A DNA stretch of 7,838 nt from Bacteroidales bacterium (GTDB taxonomy: Bacteria; Bacteroidota; Bacteroidia; Bacteroidales; Paludibacteraceae): contig CAAGML010000092.1 in assembly GCA_900771035.1 (NCBI GenBank), positions 1 to 7,838 of the forward strand, in the 5' to 3' direction. The notes beneath the pieces are model-generated. The model saw nothing but the letters and a program-made list of their open reading frames with translations, had not been told where the DNA came from and ran no database searches. How positions within the stretch are numbered: the stretch's first letter is position 1; each line of letters begins with the position of its first letter. Made by a program: the position numbers and the translations under genes. Shown here one piece after another: positions 1 through 5,812 of the stretch.

Positions 1-703
1 AACTTCCCACGACTATAGTAGTATGACCTGCGGCGAAACTGGCAACTTTGGGCAACTGTTTTGCAGCCGCCGCAATGTCTGAGACACGGTCGAACCTTGT
101 GTCGCCTGTCACGCTGACGTTGGAGAATCCTATCCTTCGGAGCAGACGGCGTGACTCATCGTTCTGCACGTAGAGTTTCCAGAAAGACTTCAGACCCTTG
201 CGGAAGATGTGCCCGTAACGTTTGAAAAACACCTGGTTTTCACGGAAAATAGCCGAGATAATGTATGTCTCGATGTCACGTATGCGAAGGTTGTGCAGGT
301 AGTTGAGCCAGAATTCGTATTTCACGATATAGACTTTGACAGGGCGAAGTGCCTCGATGAACTCTCTTGCGTTCTTCGGAGTGTCCAACGGGAGATAGCA
401 CACCAGGTCTGCCTTGTCGTAATTCTTCCGCACATTATAGCCTGACGGCGAGAAAAAAGTCAGCAGCACTTTGTATTCGGGATGGTCTCTTTTGATACGT
501 TCAATGAGGGGACGTCCCTGCTCAAACTCGCCCAAAGATGCCGCATGAACCCATATCCAACGCTCTCCATGCTTACGGGAACTCTTTATCAATGAGATTG
601 TTTGCTTTTCGCCATTGCGCATTCCACGTATTACAAGATTAAATAAAGAGGCTATGAGAATGGCGAATTGGTAAAGCCGAATTGCAAGATTGTATAAAAA
701 CAT
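1..703 (-). CDS. waaA: 3-deoxy-D-manno-octulosonic acid (Kdo) transferase, N-terminal part, cut by window edge
   Basis: WaaA/KdtA (family GT30) moves Kdo from CMP-Kdo onto the lipid A precursor at the cytoplasmic face of the inner membrane, starting the LPS inner core. The frame is open from the ATG at 703 to base 1, giving 234 codons; the family is usually about 400-430 residues, so the C-terminal CMP-Kdo-binding domain lies outside the window. Residues about 3-26 form a hydrophobic N-terminal anchor. Residues 53-64 read HAASLGEFEQGR, the family motif whose glutamate (E59 here) is the catalytic base by homology. Residues 200-207 are GDTRFDRV, another strongly conserved WaaA block near the domain junction. 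The start is supported by a Bacteroidetes promoter about 20 bases upstream and by the anchor. No Shine-Dalgarno is seen. It is transcribed away from the repeat-bearing intergenic region. Identification is by motif recognition; substrate and mono- or bifunctionality cannot be told from this part. Confidence 0.93.
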   Translation of the reverse strand, partial: MFLYNLAIRLYQFAILIASLFNLVIRGMRNGEKQTISLIKSSRKHGERWIWVHAASLGEFEQGRPLIERIKRDHPEYKVLLTFFSPSGYNVRKNYDKADLVCYLPLDTPKNAREFIEALRPVKVYIVKYEFWLNYLHNLRIRDIETYIISAIFRENQVFFKRYGHIFRKGLKSFWKLYVQNDESRRLLRRIGFSNVSVTGDTRFDRVSDIAAAAKQLPKVASFAAGHTTIVVGS

Positions 704-725
704 AATTAGGGTAAATAATCCGGTG

Positions 726-757
726 CAAAGGTACGAAAAAAATTTCTTTTCTCCAAA
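726..757 (-). promoter_or_regulatory. Bacteroidetes-type promoter for waaA
   Basis: On the minus strand TTTG (757-754) is followed after exactly 20 bases by TACCTTTG (733-726). This matches the -33 and -7 elements of the Bacteroidetes primary sigma factor. Transcription would start near 719-722, leaving a leader of under 20 bases before the waaA ATG at 703. Confidence 0.85.
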
Positions 758-881
758 AACGAACGGGAATTTTTTAGGCACCATAACGATATGGTTTTTT
801 CTATGTTTTATAGAAGGACTGAAGAGGAGTAGAGAGGTTTTTTAGAGGATAAGGAAGAAAGACTTTATATATTCATCACAG

Positions 882-1002
882 AGGAGATTTATAATTGTAA
901 CCGTTTAATTGTAACCGAGGGGCTAAATGCCTGTGTGACAATGGCGGAGTGTGGCGAAAATGCCAAAAATCAATTGTAACGAATTGTAACCAATTGTAAC
1001 GC
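882..1002 (+). repeat. Left arm of mirrored repeat: five direct AATTGTAAC units
   Basis: Exact AATTGTAAC units start at 893, 907, 972, 982 and 992. The outer two are 14 bases apart start to start, the inner three exactly 10 apart, and 65 bases separate the two groups. Between the groups are two blocks also found in the other arm: AGGGGCTAAA (918-927) and GCCAAAAAT (962-970). The arm starts near AGGAGA at 882 and its match with the right arm ends after GC at 1002. Ten-base spacing places the inner units on one face of the helix, as expected for cooperative protein binding; that use is inference. Confidence 0.93.
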
Positions 1003-1255
1003 TGAAAAAGAGGTGCGAAAAAGACAGGTAAAAACGAAGGAAAATAGGGAAAAACGTGTCGGAGGAAAAATCGAAGGTGGAAAATTTAACATTTCAAATC
1101 AGGGATTTTCTGGATTTGGGGTACGTTGTAGGTAGGTCAGGGGTTGGTATGGGCTTGCTCTTTTTTAAGAATGATTGACAATTGAAGCATTTTTGTTAAT
1201 TTGAGAAAGTTGGTTTTGGGGTTTACAATATTTTGCATGTTTTAAGATAGAGGGG
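1003..1255. other. A-tract-rich, non-coding centre between the two repeat arms
   Basis: No coding frame is apparent. The left third (1003-1085) is strongly purine-rich on the plus strand and has seven runs of four or five A: 1005-1009, 1018-1022, 1030-1034, 1041-1044, 1050-1054, 1066-1070 and 1081-1084. The first five are 10 to 13 bases apart centre to centre, close enough to helical repeat to suggest intrinsic curvature. The rest is AT-rich, with GTTTACAAT at 1221-1229, which resembles a degraded repeat unit in the orientation of the right arm. Confidence 0.55.
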
Positions 1256-1376
1256 GCGTTACAAACCGTTACAAATCGTTACAATTAATTTTTGGCGTTT
1301 TTGTACTGATTTATTGTTGATTTACAGCATTTTAGCCCCTGCGTTACAATTAAAGCGTTACAATTAGAATTCTCCT
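1256..1376 (-). repeat. Right arm of mirrored repeat: five inverted GTTACAA units
   Basis: Read on the plus strand, GTTACAA units start at 1258, 1268, 1278, 1343 and 1357, with steps of 10, 10, 65 and 14. This is the exact mirror image of the left arm. Units at 1278, 1343 and 1357 are perfect GTTACAATT; those at 1258 and 1268 are GTTACAAAC and GTTACAAAT. The shared blocks appear reversed as ATTTTTGGC (1288-1296) and TTTAGCCCCT (1331-1340). The two 121-bp arms align end to end without any gap; my hand count gives about 89 of 121 identical positions, with mismatches concentrated between the units. Confidence 0.93.
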
Positions 1377-1593
1377 ATACCCCCTACCAACTTGTTGGAG
1401 AGCTCATTTGCACGATTGTTCGGCTTGCAGCAGTTTTGATGTTGTTCATCAGTCATTAAGCCCGTTAAACTTCTTCATATGTATAATCTGTTGTGCGAAC
1501 TATGTTAGATGAATATCAGTGGCATTACCCAGATGAAACGTTCATCACCATTGGAAAATGGGTGGTATGTGTTGATACTTTTCCTCGATTTCG

Positions 1594-1625
1594 TTTGGCG
1601 TTTCCAAAATAAATCGTTACCTTTG
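1594..1625 (+). promoter_or_regulatory. Bacteroidetes-type promoter for the two exported-protein genes
   Basis: TTTG (1594-1597), a 20-base spacer and TACCTTTG (1618-1625) match the -33/-7 consensus. The start of transcription would be near 1630, giving a leader of about 50 bases before the ATG at 1684. It lies about 220 bases right of the mirrored repeat. Confidence 0.87.
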
Positions 1626-1683
1626 CAGCGGTTTTGAGAAAAGCCTTTTATTATGGTAATCTGAAACAATAATTCTATCTAAA

Positions 1684-2169
1684 ATGAAACGTTTTATCTT
1701 GTTTTTTGCTTTTGTTGCCTCAGTGACTGTTCTTTATGCACAGCCACGCGCTATTGGCGGTCGTTTGGGGGCTGGTTTGGAATTTTCGTATGAACACTCT
1801 CTTCAGAGTTCGAACATGCTTTCGATTGACGCAGGTCTGTGTCTGTTCCAAGGCGCAGAGGTGGCTGTGACTTATGATTGGATAAACCCAGGAGGTCATG
1901 ATTTCTCGTCAGTGTGGAGCGGTCGTGGCACGTGGAACTGGTATGCCGGAGTAGGTGGTGCGGCAGGTGGTTACTGGGCGAAGTATTCAGGCGGTTTCTT
2001 AGGTGCAGCGGGACGTATCGGCGTAGAATATAATTTCTGGTTCCCGCTTCAACTGTCGATTGACTACCGTCCAGTGCTTGGCGTGCGTTTCTATGATTCG
2101 GAGGCTTGGTTTTATGGTCCTGGGTTCTTTTCAGGGGCAGTGGCACTTGGTGTGAGATATAGATTCTAA
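1684..2169 (+). CDS. Small exported protein, probable outer-membrane beta-barrel
   Basis: A protein of 161 residues with a clear Sec signal peptide: lysine and arginine at positions 2-3, a hydrophobic core at about 4-18, and likely cleavage after LYA at residue 19. The mature part of about 142 residues is rich in Gly, Tyr, Trp and Phe and alternates polar and apolar residues (for example GGRLGAGLEFSYEH, AAGRIGVEYNFW, LQLSIDYRPVLGVRFY). It ends in GVRYRF; a terminal phenylalanine is typical of barrel strands recognised by the BAM machinery. The size suits an eight-stranded barrel. I do not recognise a specific family and infer no substrate. The ATG is preceded by an A-rich stretch and a good promoter, with no Shine-Dalgarno. 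It is followed after 21 bases by a second exported protein, so the two are probably co-transcribed. Confidence 0.85.
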   Translation: MKRFILFFAFVASVTVLYAQPRAIGGRLGAGLEFSYEHSLQSSNMLSIDAGLCLFQGAEVAVTYDWINPGGHDFSSVWSGRGTWNWYAGVGGAAGGYWAKYSGGFLGAAGRIGVEYNFWFPLQLSIDYRPVLGVRFYDSEAWFYGPGFFSGAVALGVRYRF

Positions 2170-2190
2170 CCTGCGATTGGCGTGTTGGTG

Positions 2191-2790
2191 ATGAGAACCG
2201 CAGTTCTGACCGCGTTTTTGTGCGTGACGGCAGTTTTGTTGTGTCGTGCCGAGACACAGAGACGTGACACTGCCTCGTATATTTGTGACGGGGGTATGAT
2301 GGTTCATACCGGTTTTCTGACAGGTGATATTGACGCCATAGGTTTTCATGCGTCGGGTGCTCCATTGGGAATCGGCGGTTTGATGCGTTATCATTTCGCC
2401 CGTCATTGGCGTGTGGGTATGGAGGGGTATATGTCCTCGCTTGCGCAGAATCATAATGGAAGTTTTGTAAGGTATGGATGGGGCGGCGCACTGCTGGATT
2501 TCTACTGGGAATTCAAGAGGGTGATGCCATACGTTGGCTTCACTGTCGGTGGAGGCGCAAATACGGACCTGATTATGATGGAAGCACCGGAAGAGGAGTG
2601 GGAGCCCGTGGGAGAGAGTTATTACCGCAAAGAGGGATTTGCACTTGTTGACCCTTATATCGGCATTGATTTCCTGCTGACACGCAAGGTGCATATTTCA
2701 CTGAAGGTGGATTGTGTCGTGCCTTTGCGTAAGGAGTATGACATGCCTATAGGACCGAGGTTCTATGTTGGTTTTTTGTTTTATCATTAG
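2191..2790 (+). CDS. Exported protein of unknown function, possible outer-membrane beta-barrel
   Basis: The frame codes for 199 residues from the ATG at 2191. A GTG at 2182 is in frame and would add three residues, but the ATG gives a better signal peptide: MRTAVLTAFLCVTAVLLCRA, with likely cleavage after residue 20. A cysteine at 18 is preceded by leucines rather than a small residue, so a lipoprotein is less likely. The mature part has alternating strands rich in Gly, Tyr and Phe (IGGLMRYHFARHWRVGMEGY, MPYVGFTVGGGANTDL, PRFYVGFLFYH), suggesting a small barrel. An acidic stretch EAPEEEWEPVGE could be an exposed loop. It lies 21 bases after the other exported protein and shares its promoter. 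No specific family recognised. Confidence 0.8.
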   Translation: MRTAVLTAFLCVTAVLLCRAETQRRDTASYICDGGMMVHTGFLTGDIDAIGFHASGAPLGIGGLMRYHFARHWRVGMEGYMSSLAQNHNGSFVRYGWGGALLDFYWEFKRVMPYVGFTVGGGANTDLIMMEAPEEEWEPVGESYYRKEGFALVDPYIGIDFLLTRKVHISLKVDCVVPLRKEYDMPIGPRFYVGFLFYH

Positions 2791-2880
2791 TGGGGAATAA
2801 AGGACTCACCTTAATAGAGGCAATAGAACGCTCCGCTTTTATCGATTTTCAAGAGGTTATAGGGAAGGCTGTTAATCCTG

Positions 2881-2917
2881 AAAAAAGCCTCTCAGAATTG
2901 TTCTGAGAGGCTTTTTC
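2881..2917. terminator. Strong bidirectional intrinsic terminator between convergent genes
   Basis: A perfect 16-bp stem (2882-2897 pairing with 2901-2916) closes a loop of about three bases. Its core is GCCTCTCAGAA/TTCTGAGAGGC, and it is flanked by an A-run on one side and a T-run on the other, so it gives a U-tail on either strand: six on minus, five on plus. It lies 20 bases after the korB stop and about 90 bases after the stop of the second exported-protein gene, so it can end both convergent operons. Confidence 0.95.
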
Positions 2918-2936
2918 ATATATACTTGAAACGGGA

Positions 2937-3935
2937 TTACATGTCCCACTGCTCAAGCGAGCCGACGAGTTCGTCGAATGTGTGATATTTGGATTTGGAC
3001 TGAACGTCTTTGATCTGGTTTACCACAGCCTCGTCATAGCTTTCGCACTCGACATCACGTATCACACCAAGGGCTACAGGCATGTCAGGACCATCCATCA
3101 AAGCGAGTTTGAGGTGGAGTGTGGCGTCCTGGCAATGAGCGTCGTGCACAAGGATGTCGCTTTCTTTGACACCATTCTCACCGATTATTACAACCTTCAG
3201 GTTCCAGCCGTCAAGCACAAGACCTTTCTCTCGGTTAGCACCGAAAATCATTGGTTTGCCGTGCTCAAGGATAACGGCATGTTCGGCGCGTGCCTCTTTG
3301 GTTCCAATCCAGTTGTGTGTGCCGTTGTTGAAAATGACGCAGTTGGTAAGGCACTCGGTAACGGAGTATCCTTTGTGCTGTGCAGCAGCCTTCATACACA
3401 TAACAGAAGTAGGTCCATCCATATCAACTGTACGTGCGAAGAATGTTCCACGGGCACCCATAACCAACTCAGCAGGGCGGAATGGGCGTTCGACAGTTCC
3501 GAAAGGGGAGGATTTGCTGACAAAGCCCTTTGGCGAAGTAGGAGAATACTGACCTTTTGTCAAGCCGTAAATACGGTTGTTGAAGATGAGCATGTTGACA
3601 TCGATGTTACGGCGGCAAGCGTGGATGAAGTGGTTGCCACCGATAGCCATACAGTCACCGTCGCCGGAGCATTGCCAAACAGTGATGTCAGGGTTAGCGG
3701 TCTTGACACCGGAAGCAATAGCCGCCCCTCGTCCATGGATGGTGTTGAAACCGTATGTGTTCATATAGTGAGGCAGACGTGATGAGCATCCGATACCCGA
3801 AATGACGGCTATCTTGTCAGGATTTACGCCGATTTCCGCCATTGCCTTATGCAATGAATTGAGCACTGCGTGGTCGCCGCATCCTGGACACCAGCGTACC
3901 AATTGGTCACTCTTATAATCTTTTGCTGTGTACAT
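2937..3935 (-). CDS. korB: 2-oxoacid (probably 2-oxoglutarate):ferredoxin oxidoreductase, beta subunit
   Basis: This is the thiamine-diphosphate-binding subunit of a ferredoxin-dependent 2-oxoacid oxidoreductase, which in anaerobes makes acyl-CoA and CO2 or runs reductively. The protein has 332 residues, normal for KorB-type subunits. Residues 15-22 (WCPGCGDH) give Cys16 and Cys19, Cys50 lies in SGIGCSSR, and Cys199 in TECLTNCVIFNNG; these are the expected four ligands of the proximal [4Fe-4S] cluster. GDGD at 91-94 through IFNN at 117-120 is the thiamine-diphosphate/Mg motif, followed by the family block TKGQYSPTS (126-134). The gene starts 12 bases after the korA stop and the two are surely co-transcribed. 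The 2-oxoglutarate preference is inferred from the KorAB two-subunit form; pyruvate or a branched-chain oxoacid cannot be excluded. No Shine-Dalgarno is visible in the short AT-rich gap. Confidence 0.95.
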   Translation of the reverse strand: MYTAKDYKSDQLVRWCPGCGDHAVLNSLHKAMAEIGVNPDKIAVISGIGCSSRLPHYMNTYGFNTIHGRGAAIASGVKTANPDITVWQCSGDGDCMAIGGNHFIHACRRNIDVNMLIFNNRIYGLTKGQYSPTSPKGFVSKSSPFGTVERPFRPAELVMGARGTFFARTVDMDGPTSVMCMKAAAQHKGYSVTECLTNCVIFNNGTHNWIGTKEARAEHAVILEHGKPMIFGANREKGLVLDGWNLKVVIIGENGVKESDILVHDAHCQDATLHLKLALMDGPDMPVALGVIRDVECESYDEAVVNQIKDVQSKSKYHTFDELVGSLEQWDM

Positions 3936-3947
3936 ATTACTTATTTA

Positions 3948-5783
3948 TTAGAGTGTTTTCAAATATTCTACTATGCCGCCAATATTGAATGGCTGACCTT
4001 CGACTTTGTTGTATTGCAGGTATTCGCCAGGAATCTGAGAGCGGAGGTATGTGGCGAATTGTCCGGAGTTGAGTTCGCAAACGACTTTGGTCTTGTAGTG
4101 AGACAAAACCTCGGCTGTGTTTTTAGGCAATGGGTTGATGTAGTTGAACTGTGCCAATGCGCATTTACGACCGGCAGCCTGCATGTCCTGCATTGCGCTC
4201 TTCAGGTGACCGTAAGTAGAGCCCCAACCGATGAGGAGCATGTCGGCATCCTGATCGCCCTCAACCTTGAGGTCAGGAATCATATTGGCAACCTTGGCTA
4301 CCTTTTCGGCACGGATTTCGACCATCTTGGCATGGTTAGCACCGTCGGTAGAGATTGTGGCTTTGTTTGCGTCACGCTCCAGACCGCAGTTGCGGTGTGC
4401 GAAACCATCCATGCCAGGGAAAGCCTGCCATCTAACCTTTGTCCCGGCATCACGTGTGCAAGCGTTGTAGCCCTCACGCTGAGCATCAGTAGCAACGTGT
4501 GGGTGGATTTCAGGGAGTTCAGCCAATTTAGGAAGTCGCCAGAGGCTCTGACCGTTTCCGAGATATGCGTCAGTCAACAGGATGACAGGCACATTGTTCT
4601 CAAGAGTAAGGCGGCAAGCCTCGAAAGCATAGTCGAAGCAGTTAGCCGAGGTGGATGCTGCGATTACGACACATGGGCATTCGCCGTTTCGTCCATAGAT
4701 GGCCTGAAGGAGGTCAGTCTGCTCAGTCTTGGTAGGAAGACCGGTAGAAGGACCGCCACGCATAACGTCAACGACCACCAAAGGCAGCTCAGCCATTACG
4801 CCAAGACCGATAGCCTCAGATTTGAGCGAGAGACCAGGACCAGATGTTGATGTCACAGCAAGATCGCCCGCAAAAGAAGCGCCGAGTGCGGTACATACGC
4901 CAGCGATTTCGTCCTCAGCCTGGACAACCTTAACGCCCATATCCTTGCGTGCAGCAAGCTCGTGCATGATGTCAGTGGCAGGGGTGATAGGGTATGAGCC
5001 GAGGAAGAGTTCCTTGCCAGCCTTGTGCGCAGCGGCGATGAGACCCCAAGCGGTGGCCTTGTTACCGGCGATGATGGTGTATTTGCCTTTAGGCAACTCC
5101 TCTGAGCGGTGAACCTCAAAAGTGTTGATATTTAAGGCAGTGTTATTACCGTAGTTGAAACCATCGGTCAAGACTTTGTCGTTAGCCTTAAGGATGTCAG
5201 GTTTTTTTGCGAATTTGTTGGCCAGGAAGTGCTGAGCCTGTTCCAAAGGACGGTTGAACAACCAGCAGATAAGTCCGAGAGCGAACATGTTTTTGCAACG
5301 GTCAACGGCTTTTTTGTCCATTCCGAAATCCTCAAGAGACTTCTCAGTGAGAGTTGTCAGGGATACAGGGACCAACTGTATTGTTTCAGAAATGCCCAAC
5401 TCGGTGAAAGGATTCTCAGTCTTGTAGAGAGCTTTCTCAAGGTTTTTCTGGTCGAATGCGTCAGTGTCGAAGATGATAACACCACCTTTCTTAACGAGTT
5501 TGTGGTTCACTTTCAATGCGGCGCAGTTCATAGCCACCAAGACGTCACATTCGTTGCCTGGAGTATGGATGCCTGCTCCGACATGAACTTGGAAACTTGA
5601 CACGCCACCGATAGTGCCCTGAGGTGCGCGCATATCGGCTGGGTAATCTGGGAATGTGGCTATCTCATTACCCAGAATGGCAGAAAGGCTCGAGAAGAGC
5701 GTTCCCGTGAGCTGCATACCGTCGCCCGAGTCTCCGCAGAAACGGATGACGACGTCTTTGCAGACTGTTTTGTCACTTTTCAT
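3948..5783 (-). CDS. korA: 2-oxoacid (probably 2-oxoglutarate):ferredoxin oxidoreductase, fused gamma-alpha subunit
   Basis: The 611-residue protein joins two domains that are separate subunits in archaeal enzymes. Residues about 8-195 are the gamma domain, beginning VVIRFCGDSGDGMQLTG and carrying FPDYPADMRAPQGTIGG. Residues about 233-611 are the alpha domain, with YPITPATDIMHELA (264-277), the EDEIAG block (290-295), TSTSGPGLSL (311-320) and RGGPSTGLPTKTEQTDL (342-358), all diagnostic of the family's substrate- and thiamine-diphosphate-contacting domains. The C-terminal part includes GWGSTYG and ends at TL. With KorB it forms the catalytic unit that passes electrons to ferredoxin. The ATG at 5783 lies 29 bases after the ettA stop, with no promoter-like element in the gap, so it is probably read from the ettA promoter. 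No ferredoxin-like delta subunit gene lies beside it. Confidence 0.95.
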   Translation of the reverse strand: MKSDKTVCKDVVIRFCGDSGDGMQLTGTLFSSLSAILGNEIATFPDYPADMRAPQGTIGGVSSFQVHVGAGIHTPGNECDVLVAMNCAALKVNHKLVKKGGVIIFDTDAFDQKNLEKALYKTENPFTELGISETIQLVPVSLTTLTEKSLEDFGMDKKAVDRCKNMFALGLICWLFNRPLEQAQHFLANKFAKKPDILKANDKVLTDGFNYGNNTALNINTFEVHRSEELPKGKYTIIAGNKATAWGLIAAAHKAGKELFLGSYPITPATDIMHELAARKDMGVKVVQAEDEIAGVCTALGASFAGDLAVTSTSGPGLSLKSEAIGLGVMAELPLVVVDVMRGGPSTGLPTKTEQTDLLQAIYGRNGECPCVVIAASTSANCFDYAFEACRLTLENNVPVILLTDAYLGNGQSLWRLPKLAELPEIHPHVATDAQREGYNACTRDAGTKVRWQAFPGMDGFAHRNCGLERDANKATISTDGANHAKMVEIRAEKVAKVANMIPDLKVEGDQDADMLLIGWGSTYGHLKSAMQDMQAAGRKCALAQFNYINPLPKNTAEVLSHYKTKVVCELNSGQFATYLRSQIPGEYLQYNKVEGQPFNIGGIVEYLKTL

Positions 5784-5812
5784 ACTATTATATATATGTG
5801 TTATTAATATTC

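Larger units (their letters stand above)
704..1683. other. 980-base gene-free region between divergent genes, holding a mirrored repeat
   Basis: I find no credible coding frame here. The region holds the waaA promoter at its left end, the promoter of the exported-protein genes at its right end, and between them a mirror-symmetric repeat (882-1376) listed separately. The flanks 758-881 and 1377-1593 show little. There is a weak hairpin with a T-run at 781-800, and a short dyad GATGAA-ACG-TTCATC at 1532-1546, about 50 bases upstream of the -33 box of the next gene, which could be an operator. The region is AT-rich, with A-tracts on the plus strand in its centre. Confidence 0.8.

Noticed and set aside
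209..445. 78-residue plus-strand frame in the left part
   Set aside because: It is antisense to waaA, whose minus-strand frame carries the family motifs and continues unbroken through this stretch.
781..800. Hairpin CCATA-ACGA-TATGG followed by six T, resembling a plus-strand terminator
   Set aside because: The stem has only five pairs, mostly A-T, and there is no plus-strand gene to its left in the window for it to terminate.
882..1376. CRISPR array reading of the repeated units
   Set aside because: The units are only 9 bases, spaced 10 to 65 bases apart and inverted between arms, with no spacer-like regularity and no cas genes.
860..1390. Target-site duplication flanking the mirrored repeat
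   Set aside because: Comparing bases just outside 882 and 1376 shows no convincing direct repeat beyond a short TATA-like match, so insertion as a mobile element is not proven.
1509..1637. 42-residue plus-strand frame beginning MNISGITQ
   Set aside because: It runs through the -33 and -7 elements of the downstream promoter, has no promoter or family resemblance of its own, and its end overlaps the next gene's leader.
1751..2694. Long minus-strand open frames opposite the two exported-protein genes
   Set aside because: They overlap each other and well-supported plus-strand genes with signal peptides; their translations are rich in His, Arg, Ser and Thr with no domain, as expected of shadow frames.
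3870..4850. 326-residue plus-strand open frame opposite korA and the start of korB
   Set aside because: It is antisense to strongly conserved catalytic sequence, has no promoter, and shows no recognisable domain. It is a by-product of korA codon use.
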